Notes: generated from the sequence alone by a model not told the origin. Positions 1-6,944 are shown, counted from the stretch's first letter. The stretch: 10,589 nt of DNA from DSYF01 sp041181065 (GCA_041181065.1 JBEGQI010000258.1:1-10589); one strand, 5' to 3'. Made by a program: numbers and translations.

Positions 1-1206
1 CAGCGTGAGCTTATCGCGCGTGCGACTCAAGCGCAGGCTGATGCCGCGTGGCTTGGCGTGCTTGAGCGCATTGCTCACTGCTTCCTGCGCGATGCGGAAC
101 AGGTGTCCGGCCAGAGTCGCATCTTCGATGAGCACGGGCTTGCGACATTGAAAACGGCAGCGCACCCGGAAGAGTTCCTTCGTCTGGAGGGCAAGTTCAC
201 CGAGCGCAACCATCAAGCCGTCGGGCTCGGGGCGGATGGGCGAGAGTCCGCGCGAGATGCGGCGCGTGTGCTCGATGGATTCGCGGACCAGGCTGAAGAT
301 TCGGTCGGCGTCGCGGGTTTCGGGCGCGCCACGCTCGGCGAGTTTTTCGCGGAGCACGTTGCTGAGATACGCCACCCCGCCGAGTTGCTGGCCCAGCCCG
401 TCGTGGAGTTCCTGCGCAAAGCTGCGCCGCTCGCGCTCACTCAGTTCGAGCAGCTCGTGCTCAAGCGCCTTGCGCCGGGAGATGTCGCGCACGAACCAGC
501 GCGATTGCACGAAGCGCCCCTTGTCCCAGAGGGCGTTGGCATCCACGAGCACATGGCGGAGCTGGCCGTCTTTCGCAACGAATTCCGTGGCGAAGTTGTG
601 CAATGTCTGACGCGCAGCCAACCGCCGCAGCAGTAGTTTCACGAGGGCGGCGTCGGCGTGGAAATCGGCCAGACCGCAACCGGTCATCTGTTCCGGTTTC
701 AAGCCAAGCAATTCGCTGAATGCCTTGTTGGCCCGGAGAATTTTGCCGTTGCGCGCCAGCAGCACCAAGCCCACCGAGGCTTCGTCGAAAAGATCCTGCA
801 GTTCGTGTTCGTGCCGCGCGAGGTCGTCCCGCATCTGAATCTGCTGGCTGATGTCGCGGGCGATCGTGGAAAAGCCCGCGAGGCGCCGCTCGTGGTCGAG
901 GATGGGGGACAGCGTGAGCGACACCCGGATGCGGCGACCATCTTTGCGCAGCCGGTCCGTTTCAAAGTGCTCGATCACCTCGCCACGGCGGATGCGCCTG
1001 ATCAACTGATGAAACTCATCGCGGTGGCCGCGCGGCAGCAGCCTGCGGCTGGAGCGGCCGATGACCTCGGTAGGCTGGTAGCCAAAAATGCGCGCTGCGG
1101 CGGCGTTCCAAGTCGTGATGGTGCCGTCGAGTGTGCGGCTGAAGATGGCGTCGTTGGAGTGCTCAACGATGCCAGCCAGCTGAGCAGTTGATTCAGACCA
1201 TTTCAT
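1..1206 (-). CDS. PAS-PAS sensor histidine kinase, NarL-partner type (3' end outside window)
   Basis: Open for 402 codons from an ATG at 1206 to the window edge without a stop, so the C-terminus is missing. The protein opens with a PAS domain (about residues 10-122; start MKWSESTAQLAGIVEHSNDA, ending in ARDISQQ), then a second PAS domain (about 137-250, ending in VRDISRRKALE). Next comes a HisKA_3 dimerisation/phosphoacceptor segment, SERERRSFAQELHDGLGQQL, whose His268 should be the phosphorylated residue. The visible start of the HATPase_c domain has the N-box IAQEAVSNALKHA with Asn379. No membrane segment is seen, so this is a cytoplasmic sensor. HisKA_3 kinases normally phosphorylate NarL/FixJ-type response regulators; a partner may lie beyond the left edge. 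It starts 2 bases after the antiporter stop codon, so the two are probably co-transcribed. The signal sensed by the PAS domains cannot be told. Confidence 0.93.
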   Translation of the reverse strand, partial: MKWSESTAQLAGIVEHSNDAIFSRTLDGTITTWNAAAARIFGYQPTEVIGRSSRRLLPRGHRDEFHQLIRRIRRGEVIEHFETDRLRKDGRRIRVSLTLSPILDHERRLAGFSTIARDISQQIQMRDDLARHEHELQDLFDEASVGLVLLARNGKILRANKAFSELLGLKPEQMTGCGLADFHADAALVKLLLRRLAARQTLHNFATEFVAKDGQLRHVLVDANALWDKGRFVQSRWFVRDISRRKALEHELLELSERERRSFAQELHDGLGQQLGGVAYLSNVLREKLAERGAPETRDADRIFSLVRESIEHTRRISRGLSPIRPEPDGLMVALGELALQTKELFRVRCRFQCRKPVLIEDATLAGHLFRIAQEAVSNALKHAKPRGISLRLSRTRDKLTL

Positions 1207-1208
1207 TT

Positions 1209-2396
1209 CTAGGGAACCTGCTTTCCAACTGTGGCGCCAGACGTTGGCGGAGCTTGCTTCACGTCATTCGTAGTTGAGTGAGAAACAGGCGTTTCACCGG
1301 CCGGGAGCAGCATCAACGACGGGATGGTCATGAACAAGCCCGTCAGCACCAGCCACGCGGTGAGCCTGGCGTCGGTGCCATAGTCCAACATCGCCTTGGC
1401 CGCCAACGCAACGATGGTCAGGTTCGGGCAGAGAAGGAGGAATGCGCGCTGATCACCACCGCTCTTGAGCCAGCGCCGGTGCAGGATTTCCCGCACGCCC
1501 AAAAGCAGCCCGGCCGAACCGAAAGCCAGCAGCGCCGTCACGTCGAACAGCCAATGCCAGTCAATCCGCAACCCAAGTGCGACGAAGAAGACGGGAATCA
1601 GGAACCGGTGGCTGATTGGCGCGATGTATTCCTCCAACGACAGACCATCATGCTTGGCGCGGCTCATGGCAAGGCCCAGGAAGAAGGCAGTCTTCGCCGC
1701 GTCCAGACCGAGCCGTTCGCCAATGGCGCACACGCCCAGGACCAGCAGCACGAGCCAGTGAATGCGCCAGTGGGTGGTCCGTTCCAAGATCGTCTGGAAC
1801 AATGTTTTCAAGTGGGTCGCAAAGCGGGCGATGAGGTAAATCGTCACCACGATGCCCGCGAGCTTCAACAGGACAATCCAGCTCCAGCCGGTTTTGAGCA
1901 CGGTCGTTTCAATCGCCAGAACAACGATGGCCATCACTTCGAGCGCGACCATGACGTGCAAGAGGGACTGTTTGGGCGCTTCGGCAAAACCGGGATAGCT
2001 TTTCCAGGCCGGGAACGCCATGCCCACGGAACAGGCTGTGAGCGCGGCCGCAGCCACAAGTGCCTGCAACCAGTCCAGTCCAGCCAGCAGTCCCAGACCA
2101 AATGCGAGCGGATATTGCAGCAGGGCCCAAGCAAACGCGTGACGCAGCGGACGGAGAAAATCGCGCAGCTTCGGCAGATCGATCTCGAGCCCCACCTCGA
2201 ACAGCAGCAGCAGGAAGCCGACTTGCCCAGCTTGCTCCAGCATCGTGCGGACCTGAGGATTGGCCAGGGGGCCGAGCAGGAAACCGAAAACGACAAACGC
2301 TGAAAACACCAGCGCCGGCCGCCCTAGCTTGCGGCACAAGTCTGGCACGGCCATAAACAGCAGCACCAGGCAGACGATAATTTCGATGTTGTTCAT
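1209..2396 (-). CDS. CPA2-family cation:proton antiporter (membrane domain only)
   Basis: A 395-residue, strongly hydrophobic inner-membrane protein with about 10-12 membrane segments. It shows typical CPA2/Kef-NhaS family blocks: VGFLLLLFEVGLEIDLPKL near residues 59-77, and AFFLGLAMSRAKH followed by the IAPISHRFLIPVFFVALGLRID block late in the protein. The family exchanges Na+ or K+ for H+ across the membrane; the ion is not readable here. The TrkA/RCK regulatory domain found in full-length Kef proteins is absent; the C-terminus is a short polar tail. At the site where Kef-type proteins usually carry Gln-Asp, this protein has Leu-Glu (Glu153), a possible change in the ion site. I chose ATG 2396; an in-frame GTG at 2420 would add eight polar residues but would lie upstream of the transcription start expected from the proposed promoter. 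The histidine kinase follows after 2 bases. Confidence 0.9.
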   Translation of the reverse strand: MNNIEIIVCLVLLFMAVPDLCRKLGRPALVFSAFVVFGFLLGPLANPQVRTMLEQAGQVGFLLLLFEVGLEIDLPKLRDFLRPLRHAFAWALLQYPLAFGLGLLAGLDWLQALVAAAALTACSVGMAFPAWKSYPGFAEAPKQSLLHVMVALEVMAIVVLAIETTVLKTGWSWIVLLKLAGIVVTIYLIARFATHLKTLFQTILERTTHWRIHWLVLLVLGVCAIGERLGLDAAKTAFFLGLAMSRAKHDGLSLEEYIAPISHRFLIPVFFVALGLRIDWHWLFDVTALLAFGSAGLLLGVREILHRRWLKSGGDQRAFLLLCPNLTIVALAAKAMLDYGTDARLTAWLVLTGLFMTIPSLMLLPAGETPVSHSTTNDVKQAPPTSGATVGKQVP

Positions 2397-2420
2397 ACCC
2401 GCGTGTTCGGAGCGTATCAC

Positions 2421-2449
2421 AGCATAGGTAGCCGGAAAGTGTGTGGCAA
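2421..2449 (-). promoter_or_regulatory. Candidate sigma70 promoter for the antiporter-kinase operon
   Basis: On the minus strand a -35-like TTGCCA (2449-2444; 5 of 6 consensus bases) and a -10-like TATGCT (2426-2421; 4 of 6) are separated by exactly 17 bases. Transcription would start near 2414, giving a leader of roughly 18 bases before ATG 2396. It was found by eye, so chance matches are possible. Confidence 0.4.
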
Positions 2450-2581
2450 TGCGCGCGCCTGTTTAAGGCGGATTTTTACAGTCGAAGTGATGCCGCGGCA
2501 AACCTACACTCGTCTAGTCGTTTCACTGAGCGCGACGTGGGGAAGCCGCCAGAGGTGCGTCCCGGCGACATTGACTAGAGT

Positions 2582-2653
2582 ATGAACATGGTGCTGATGT
2601 TAAAACTGCTGCTCGCAATCGCCACCGGCTTTGCAATGTGGGCATTGCTATGA
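2582..2653 (+). CDS. Possible 23-residue single-span membrane peptide
   Basis: A short open frame starts at ATG 2582 (an in-frame TAG lies just upstream at 2576-2578) and ends with a TGA that overlaps the ATG of the next gene as ATGA. The peptide begins MNMVLMLKLLLAIATGFAM and is one hydrophobic helix with a single lysine, the right length to span a membrane once. The same 4-base overlap joins the next four genes, which argues that it is translated, perhaps to couple translation into the following membrane protein. No strong Shine-Dalgarno sequence is visible. It matches no family I know and could be a chance frame in a leader region. Confidence 0.35.
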   Translation: MNMVLMLKLLLAIATGFAMWALL

Positions 2654-3036
2654 GCCGCTTCGGATACTGGCGGGATGAGTTGTTTGTCACGGCGGCGCTT
2701 GCCTATGTCGTCAACCGCTGGTTGTTGATGCCTTTCATCCCCTCGCCATTCCTGCACGGCCACTTCAATGATCTCCTCCTCATCCCGGCCGCACTGCCGG
2801 TCGTGCTGTGGGCGCAACGGCTCATTGGGTTGCGCGAACATGACGGCACGCCGTCCTGGACTGAAATGCTGATGCACCTCGCCGTGTGGTCGTTGATCTG
2901 TGAATTCATCGGGCCGCATTGGTTCCACCATGGGACGGCGGACGCGTGGGATGTCGCGGCCTACGCTGTGGGTGGAGTCGTGGCGTGCCTTTGGTGGAAT
3001 CGCTCCGCACTGAAGCTCTCCACTCAAAGGCCATGA
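2650..3036 (+). CDS. Small integral membrane protein of unknown function
   Basis: 128 residues with about four predicted membrane segments (near residues 11-31, 39-59, 73-91 and 102-116), separated by short polar loops. Notable charged or polar residues close to the membrane are Asp41 (HFNDLLLIP), Arg62, Glu72, Glu85 (CEFIGPHW), and Asp99/Asp101 in GTADAWDVAAYAVGG. This pattern resembles small conserved membrane proteins of unknown function, distantly like VanZ-type folds, but I cannot assign a family. I preferred ATG 2650 over an upstream in-frame GTG at 2638 because it forms an ATGA overlap with the upstream peptide; the gene's own stop overlaps the methyltransferase start in the same way. 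Being between a membrane peptide and a methyltransferase-ClC pair suggests a membrane-linked role, which is only inference. Confidence 0.75.
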   Translation: MSRFGYWRDELFVTAALAYVVNRWLLMPFIPSPFLHGHFNDLLLIPAALPVVLWAQRLIGLREHDGTPSWTEMLMHLAVWSLICEFIGPHWFHHGTADAWDVAAYAVGGVVACLWWNRSALKLSTQRP

Positions 3037-3671
3037 GCTTCGATACGCTGGCGCCATTCTACCGGACCATGGAGTTCATGCTGGCTGGAAGTCTTCTGCA
3101 ACGCTGCCGGACAGCGTATCTGCCCAACGTGGCCGGTTGCCGTCACGCGCTGCTGCTGGGTGAAGGACCGGGCCGGTTCCTGAAGGTGTTTTTGCGGATG
3201 AACCCACAGGCACAGGTGACTTGTGTCGAGCGCAGCCCGCGCATGATCGAAGTGGCGCAGCGCGAATTAAGCGGTTGCGAACGGGCGCGCGTCCAGTTTG
3301 TGCAAGCCGACGTCCTGAGCTGGCGTCCGCCTCAAGCCGGGTTCGATCTGGTGGTCACGAATTTTTTCCTCGACTGCTTCCGGCCCGAGGAATTGTCGGA
3401 GTTGGTGGCGATGATCGCTGCGCGTGCGACGGCGGACGCACATTGGCTGCTGGCGGATTTTCGCCAGCCGGAGCGCGGCTGGCGGCGTTGGCGTGGGCGT
3501 GTGGTGCTGACGCTGATGTATCAATTTTTCCGGCACGTCACGGCCCTGTCCGCAACGCGGCTCACGTCGCCGGACGATTACCTTAAGGCTGGAGGGTTTA
3601 AGCTCTCGGCCCGGCGGCTGGGGAATTTTGGTTTGTTGCACTCGGACCTCTGGCAGCGCGTCGTATCGTGA
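3033..3671 (+). CDS. Class I SAM-dependent methyltransferase
   Basis: A 212-residue soluble protein with the Rossmann-type methyltransferase signature: motif I LLLGEGPGRF (residues about 40-49, the glycine-rich SAM loop), an acidic residue after strand 2 in CVERSPRM (Glu65, expected to hold the ribose of SAM), QADV at the end of strand 3, and the strand 4 motif FDLVVTNFFLDCF. The C-terminal DDYLKAGGFKLSARR segment matches the end of small-molecule methyltransferases of the UbiE/Methyltransf_11-25 kind. The acceptor substrate cannot be read from the sequence. ATG 3033 overlaps the stop of the upstream membrane gene (ATGA) and an AAAGG lies shortly before it; the stop overlaps the GTG start of the ClC gene (GTGA). 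Reading frames extending further upstream in this frame would lie inside the preceding gene and are not needed. Confidence 0.88.
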   Translation: MSFDTLAPFYRTMEFMLAGSLLQRCRTAYLPNVAGCRHALLLGEGPGRFLKVFLRMNPQAQVTCVERSPRMIEVAQRELSGCERARVQFVQADVLSWRPPQAGFDLVVTNFFLDCFRPEELSELVAMIAARATADAHWLLADFRQPERGWRRWRGRVVLTLMYQFFRHVTALSATRLTSPDDYLKAGGFKLSARRLGNFGLLHSDLWQRVVS

Positions 3672-4156
3672 ATGCCCGGCTGCAAAAACTCCTGAACCGG
3701 TTGCAACGCCGACGCGACTTGTGGTTGCGTCTGCAAGGCTGGTGGCTGCGCGTGCAACAACTGCTCCTCCAGCTTCAATCGCTGGTAAGAAGACTGCCGC
3801 CGCGCTGGCGCGCGGTGTTGACCACTTGTGTCTATGGCCTGGGCGCGGGCGCTTCCGCGGTTGCGTTTCAACTGGGGATGAATTGGTTTTTCCACCTGGG
3901 TTTTGTCCGGTTGTCCCGTCAGTCGCCCGCCATGTTTTATGCCGGCAGCTTCGTGCTGATCATCGGTTCATCGCTGATCGTCGGATGGCTGTTGAATTCT
4001 TTTTGCCGCGAGGCGGCGGGGAGCGGCATTCCACAACTCAAGCTGGCGTTTTTGGAAAGATTTTGGCCTCGTGCCGTTCCGGGTTATTTGGGTGAAATTT
4101 GTGGCAGGCATCCTCAGCATCGGCGGCGGATCGAGCCTCGGTCGCGAAGGCCCTAG
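3668..4156 (+). CDS. ClC chloride/proton exchanger, N-terminal part before a frame break
   Basis: Starts at GTG 3668, overlapping the methyltransferase stop as GTGA. A basic, leucine- and glutamine-rich cytoplasmic tail (residues 1-48) leads into the first ClC membrane helices and the selectivity motif GSGIPQ at residues 118-123, which lines the chloride pathway. After residue 128 the frame no longer encodes ClC sequence and runs through about 34 arginine-rich junk residues to a stop at 4156. The correct continuation is in the +1 frame, from the T run at 4049-4053 (WKDFGLVPFRVIWVKF). As written, this fragment alone could not transport. Removing one T fuses it with the downstream frame to give a 606-residue protein of normal ClC-plus-CBS length. 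Confidence 0.8.
   Translation: MNARLQKLLNRLQRRRDLWLRLQGWWLRVQQLLLQLQSLVRRLPPRWRAVLTTCVYGLGAGASAVAFQLGMNWFFHLGFVRLSRQSPAMFYAGSFVLIIGSSLIVGWLLNSFCREAAGSGIPQLKLAFLERFWPRAVPGYLGEICGRHPQHRRRIEPRSRRP
4049..4053 (+). other. Frame break in the ClC gene at a run of five T
   Basis: With five T the frame reads A-F-L-E-R; with four it would read A-F-W-K-D-F-G and continue into the GREGP motif. Both flanking frames retain all ClC motifs, so the break is recent, an assembly or read error, or a +1 recoding site. Confidence 0.8.
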
Positions 4157-5489
4157 CGTGCAGCTCGCCGGAGCGGTGGGATCGAATCTGGCCGCGCTGG
4201 CAGGAGAAGCAAAACAAAGCCGGCGCGCCCCAGCCGCAGCCGGTGCGGCAGCCGGGCTCGCGGCGGCGTTTAACACGCCACTGGCTGCTACGACGTTTGT
4301 GCTGGAGGAAATCATCGGTGACCTGAACAGCCGCTTTCTCGGCGCCGTCCTGCTCGCCTCGGTGATTGGCGCATTTGTGGTGCATGGCATCATTGGCAAG
4401 CAGCCGGCATTCACGTTGACCGGCGTTGAGTCGCCAACCTGGGTGGCCTATGTCCTTACACCCGTGGTGGCGGCGCTGGCCAGCGTGGTGGGCGTCTATT
4501 TTCAACGGCTTTCGCTGGGGCTGCGGCGGCGCACCAAGCGCAGCCAGTGGTTTCCCGCGTGGTTGATGCCGGCGTTCGGCGGATTGCTCACGTGGATCCT
4601 GGGTTCGCTGGTATTCTGGTGCACGGGCCATCTCGGCGTGTTCAGTCTGGGATATGACGATTTATCAAGTGCGCTGGCGGGCGATCTCGGCTGGCAACTC
4701 GCGGCGGTGTTGCTCGTCACGAAATTCGTTGCAACGTTTTGTTGCTACGGTTTCGGTGGCTGTGGCGGCATCTTTTCGCCGACGCTCTTTTTCGGCGGCA
4801 TGATGGGCGTGCTGGTCGCGGGTCTGGTCGGGCTCGAATGGCATATCTCCCGCGCCGATACCGTGACCCTCGCTGTGGTAGGCATGAGCGCTTGTTTGGG
4901 CGGGGTGGTCTTCGCGCCGGTGACGGGGATCCTGATTGTGTTCGAGATGACGCATGAATTCGCCCTTGTCCCGGCGCTCATGATTGGCGCCCTGGTCAGC
5001 CAGGCCATCAGCCGGAAAATGAATCAGGAGAGTTTTTACGACGCGCTGCTCACCCAGGACGGCCATCGTCTGGAACACGTCCGCCCGCCGCGCGATTTGC
5101 AGAGCTGGCAGGAGTTGCCTGTGTCGGCCATTGCGAATTTCACGCCGGTAGTCGCATGCAGCCTTGATGCCGCCTCGTTGCGGAGACTCTTGGATGAGTC
5201 GCCCTACCAACAGTTTCCCGTGGTGCAAGCGGGCAAGTTGATGGGCCTGCTGACGCGAAAGGAGGCGGAACTGGCTTTATTGCAGAAGCGCGACCCGGAA
5301 CTTGCGTCGGCTGCAACGTGCCTGCGGGAACAAACGGTTGCTGCGTTGCAGATGTTGCTCATCGAGTCCGATACGCACGTCGTCTTGGTCTTGGATCGAA
5401 AAGAGGGTGAAGTTGTCGGCTTGGTAACCCTGCACGACCTGCTTCGCGCAGAGGCAACCATGGCCCAGAAATCAAAGGAGGAAGTTTGA
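4071..5489 (+). CDS. ClC chloride/proton exchanger, main part with CBS pair (after frame break)
   Basis: Carries most of the ClC transporter. Numbered on the repaired 606-residue protein, GREGP (158-162) supplies the gating Glu160. FNTPLAATTFVLEEI ends in Glu213-Glu214, the second matching the internal proton glutamate (Glu203 in E. coli ClC). GGIFSP is at 366-371, and Tyr457 in SFYDALL matches the central tyrosine (Tyr445). Having both glutamates predicts a 2Cl-/H+ exchanger in the inner membrane rather than a passive channel. The last 125 or so residues form two CBS repeats (ending LMGLLTRKEA and VVGLVTLHDLLRA), which often bind adenine nucleotides and regulate transport. The ATG at 4071 is simply the first in this frame; the true gene starts at 3668. 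An AGGAGG lies at its 3' end and its stop overlaps the next gene as TTGA. Bacterial ClC exchangers serve acid resistance and pH or chloride balance; a link to the neighbours is inferred only. Confidence 0.9.
   Translation: MPFRVIWVKFVAGILSIGGGSSLGREGPSVQLAGAVGSNLAALAGEAKQSRRAPAAAGAAAGLAAAFNTPLAATTFVLEEIIGDLNSRFLGAVLLASVIGAFVVHGIIGKQPAFTLTGVESPTWVAYVLTPVVAALASVVGVYFQRLSLGLRRRTKRSQWFPAWLMPAFGGLLTWILGSLVFWCTGHLGVFSLGYDDLSSALAGDLGWQLAAVLLVTKFVATFCCYGFGGCGGIFSPTLFFGGMMGVLVAGLVGLEWHISRADTVTLAVVGMSACLGGVVFAPVTGILIVFEMTHEFALVPALMIGALVSQAISRKMNQESFYDALLTQDGHRLEHVRPPRDLQSWQELPVSAIANFTPVVACSLDAASLRRLLDESPYQQFPVVQAGKLMGLLTRKEAELALLQKRDPELASAATCLREQTVAALQMLLIESDTHVVLVLDRKEGEVVGLVTLHDLLRAEATMAQKSKEEV
5476..5481 (+). 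promoter_or_regulatory. Strong Shine-Dalgarno AGGAGG
   Basis: A perfect AGGAGG inside the last codons of the ClC gene. It stands 4 bases before TTG 5486 (start of the secreted protein) and 8 bases before an out-of-frame ATG at 5490. It is the only strong ribosome binding site seen in this operon. Confidence 0.75.
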
Positions 5490-5986
5490 ATGATAAGGTC
5501 GCAACTAGTCGTCTATTCAGTATGCGCACCCTGCCAAATCCACGCCTGATGCTGCTCCTCGCGTTTGCCTTAATTGCGCCAGGCATCGCCGTGGGCGGGG
5601 AGGAGGAAAAGACCACTTATTATGTCCAACTCATCCGCGGCAACGACGAGGGCAAACCTCCAGAATCCGGGGCCAAGGCCATCGGCCCAAAACTCTCCCG
5701 ATCGCTTCGTGCTGCCTTCCGGTGGAAGAGCTACTGGGAAATCAAACGGCAGAAGGTCGAGGTGGCGGCGGGCACCAAAGCCCGAATCACTCTCAGCAAG
5801 GAGCGGGCGGTTGAAATTGACTTGAGCGAGCCAAGCAAAAGGACTGTCACGGCTTTCAGCAACGAGAAGCCCGTCTGCATCACAACTCAGCCAGCGGGCA
5901 AATCCATGACCATCATGGGTGCCGATCGGGGTTCAAAAAGCTCTTGGTTTATTGTTGTTCGGCGAGACAAACCGTCGACCGATTGA
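5486..5986 (+). CDS. Secreted or periplasmic protein of unknown function
   Basis: 166 residues from TTG 5486, which overlaps the ClC stop as TTGA and follows an AGGAGG by 4 bases. In-frame ATG 5522 is an alternative start and gives a cleaner signal peptide: RTLPNPR, then the hydrophobic LMLLLAFALIAPGIAVG, with likely cleavage near AVG/GE. The mature part (about 125 residues) is hydrophilic and beta-rich, with YYVQLIRGND, a lysine-rich centre including FRWKSYWEIKRQKVEV and IGPKLSRSL, and a C-terminal SSWFIVVRRDKP. I associate this general pattern with unassigned proteins in Verrucomicrobiota but cannot name a domain or activity. No lipobox cysteine is present, so it is probably a soluble periplasmic protein. 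No convincing terminator follows. Confidence 0.75.
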   Translation: MNDKVATSRLFSMRTLPNPRLMLLLAFALIAPGIAVGGEEEKTTYYVQLIRGNDEGKPPESGAKAIGPKLSRSLRAAFRWKSYWEIKRQKVEVAAGTKARITLSKERAVEIDLSEPSKRTVTAFSNEKPVCITTQPAGKSMTIMGADRGSKSSWFIVVRRDKPSTD

Positions 5987-6570
5987 AGTGCTGGGCCGAG
6001 AGGGGTTGCTCGAATGCCCCGCCCTTCGAATAGCGGGCTCGAACCTAAACACAGCGCCCCGTAAGATTGATTGCTCGCGACCAACCATCCGCAAGAATTA
6101 AACGCCACCCCTATTCCGAACCGAGCTGGAACAACTCAAGCGTCACCACCATTACAGCTGCGTCGATCCAAGCTTCGCCAGCGGAGTGAACTGTTTCTTC
6201 TGTGGTTTAATCCGTCCAAGGACGTGCCTTCACCATCTCATATCAGTAACGAAGTCGGCTTTTCCATCCAAGTCTAATGCATTGAGGGAGCCTGACTCAT
6301 TTCTCTGCCCAGCAGTTTTGTTGCAGCAGGATTTCGGAGCGTGTGCGGGCACTGATCCTATTGGCCATGGCTCGAGGGTGACGCCTCAATTGGTTAACGT
6401 GCCTCTGATCATTATGAATCCCAAGGTTACCCTAGGAACCTACGCAGGACTTGCTTCAATAATCTGATACTGCGGTTGTATACTGTTTGCCCAAAAATGA
6501 GGTTAGGTGGGGGGTGTTGGTGATCTGAAAAATGTTGCGAATCAGCAATATTGTTAGGGAGATTGCATGA

Positions 6571-6592
6571 GGGTGGGTGAGGGGAAGTGGGG
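6571..6592 (+). other. Four-run G-quadruplex motif
   Basis: Four G runs of 3, 3, 4 and 4 bases (6571-6573, 6575-6577, 6581-6584, 6589-6592) with loops of 1, 3 and 4 bases fit the standard G3+N1-7 rule. Another G6 run lies nearby at about 6510. Confidence 0.55.
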
Positions 6593-6714
6593 CGGAAACC
6601 GGTTTTGAATTTCGAGTCAGGTGTCTTGGAGGGGGATGCAAAAAGACTGCCTATCCTTTTGAACGTTGGTGCAGCATCTTGAATGATAGTGAGCTGCAGT
6701 GGCAAATTGGTAGT

Positions 6715-6740
6715 TTTTGATTACGTTTTGATTACGTTTT
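6715..6740 (+). repeat. Short tandem repeat, 11-base unit
   Basis: Two exact copies of TTTTGATTACG (6715-6725 and 6726-6736) followed by TTTT, about 2.4 copies. Role unknown. Confidence 0.7.
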
Positions 6741-6802
6741 TCCGTTTTGGACAGCCGTCGGAAGTGGGCTTTGGCCTTTATTTACAGGGATGAAATGGAT
6801 AT

Positions 6803-6892
6803 TGGCGGAGAGGGGGGGATTCGAACCCCCGATAGCCTTTCAGCTATTCACGCTTTCCAGGCGTGCGCGTTAAACCACTCTGCCACCTCTCC
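6803..6892 (-). tRNA. tRNA-Ser (anticodon GGA)
   Basis: A full type II tRNA folds on the minus strand. The 7-bp acceptor stem GGAGAGG (6892-6886) pairs with CCTCTCC (6813-6807), followed by discriminator G and an encoded CCA (6805-6803). The D arm is GGCAGAGTGGTTTAACGC. The anticodon stem CACGC/GCGTG encloses loop CTGGAAA with anticodon GGA at 6858-6856. A long serine-type variable arm ATAGC/GCTAT and a T arm of GGGGG-TTCGAAT-CCCCC follow. It reads UCC and UCU codons. It lies 52 bases after the Uma2 gene in the same direction. Confidence 0.97.
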
Positions 6893-6944
6893 ACCGAAAG
6901 CGGCGCAAACTGTGTCCAACTGCGGCGCCACGCGCAATGTTTTT

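Larger units (their letters stand above)
5987..6802. other. Gene-free stretch between the ClC operon and tRNA-Ser
   Basis: About 815 bases with no reading frame that looks coding: the longest ones (near 6186-6467 plus and 6427-6705 minus) have unlikely composition and no recognisable motif. GC content is visibly lower than in the flanks from about 6100 onward. The stretch holds a G-quadruplex-type motif and a short tandem repeat, listed separately. It lies directly downstream of the 3' end of the tRNA gene, the usual side for integrated elements, but no integrase or duplicated tRNA end was found. Confidence 0.7.

Noticed and set aside
58..1191. Two plus-strand open frames opposite the kinase
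   Set aside because: They mirror the codon bias of the minus-strand PAS-PAS histidine kinase, which has clear motifs throughout.
1278..2303. Long plus-strand open frame (341 codons) opposite the antiporter
   Set aside because: Its product is rich in Gln, Arg and His without motifs; the minus strand encodes a clear antiporter over the same bases.
2403..2585. 60-codon plus-strand frame whose stop overlaps ATG 2582 as ATGA
   Set aside because: It covers the antiporter promoter and start region, begins with GTG without a ribosome site, and its product looks like random translation. The overlap is probably chance, though it copies the pattern of the operon.
5950..6030. Terminator after the ClC operon
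   Set aside because: No stable GC-rich stem followed by a T run was found; the GGGG/CCCC pairing near 6000-6020 has an 11-base loop and no T tract.
5992..6050. tRNA-like pieces (GAGAGGGG, GGGCTCGAACC) suggesting a tRNA remnant or att copy
   Set aside because: The T-arm-like piece lacks a pairing 5' stem and no run long enough to be a duplicated tRNA end is present.
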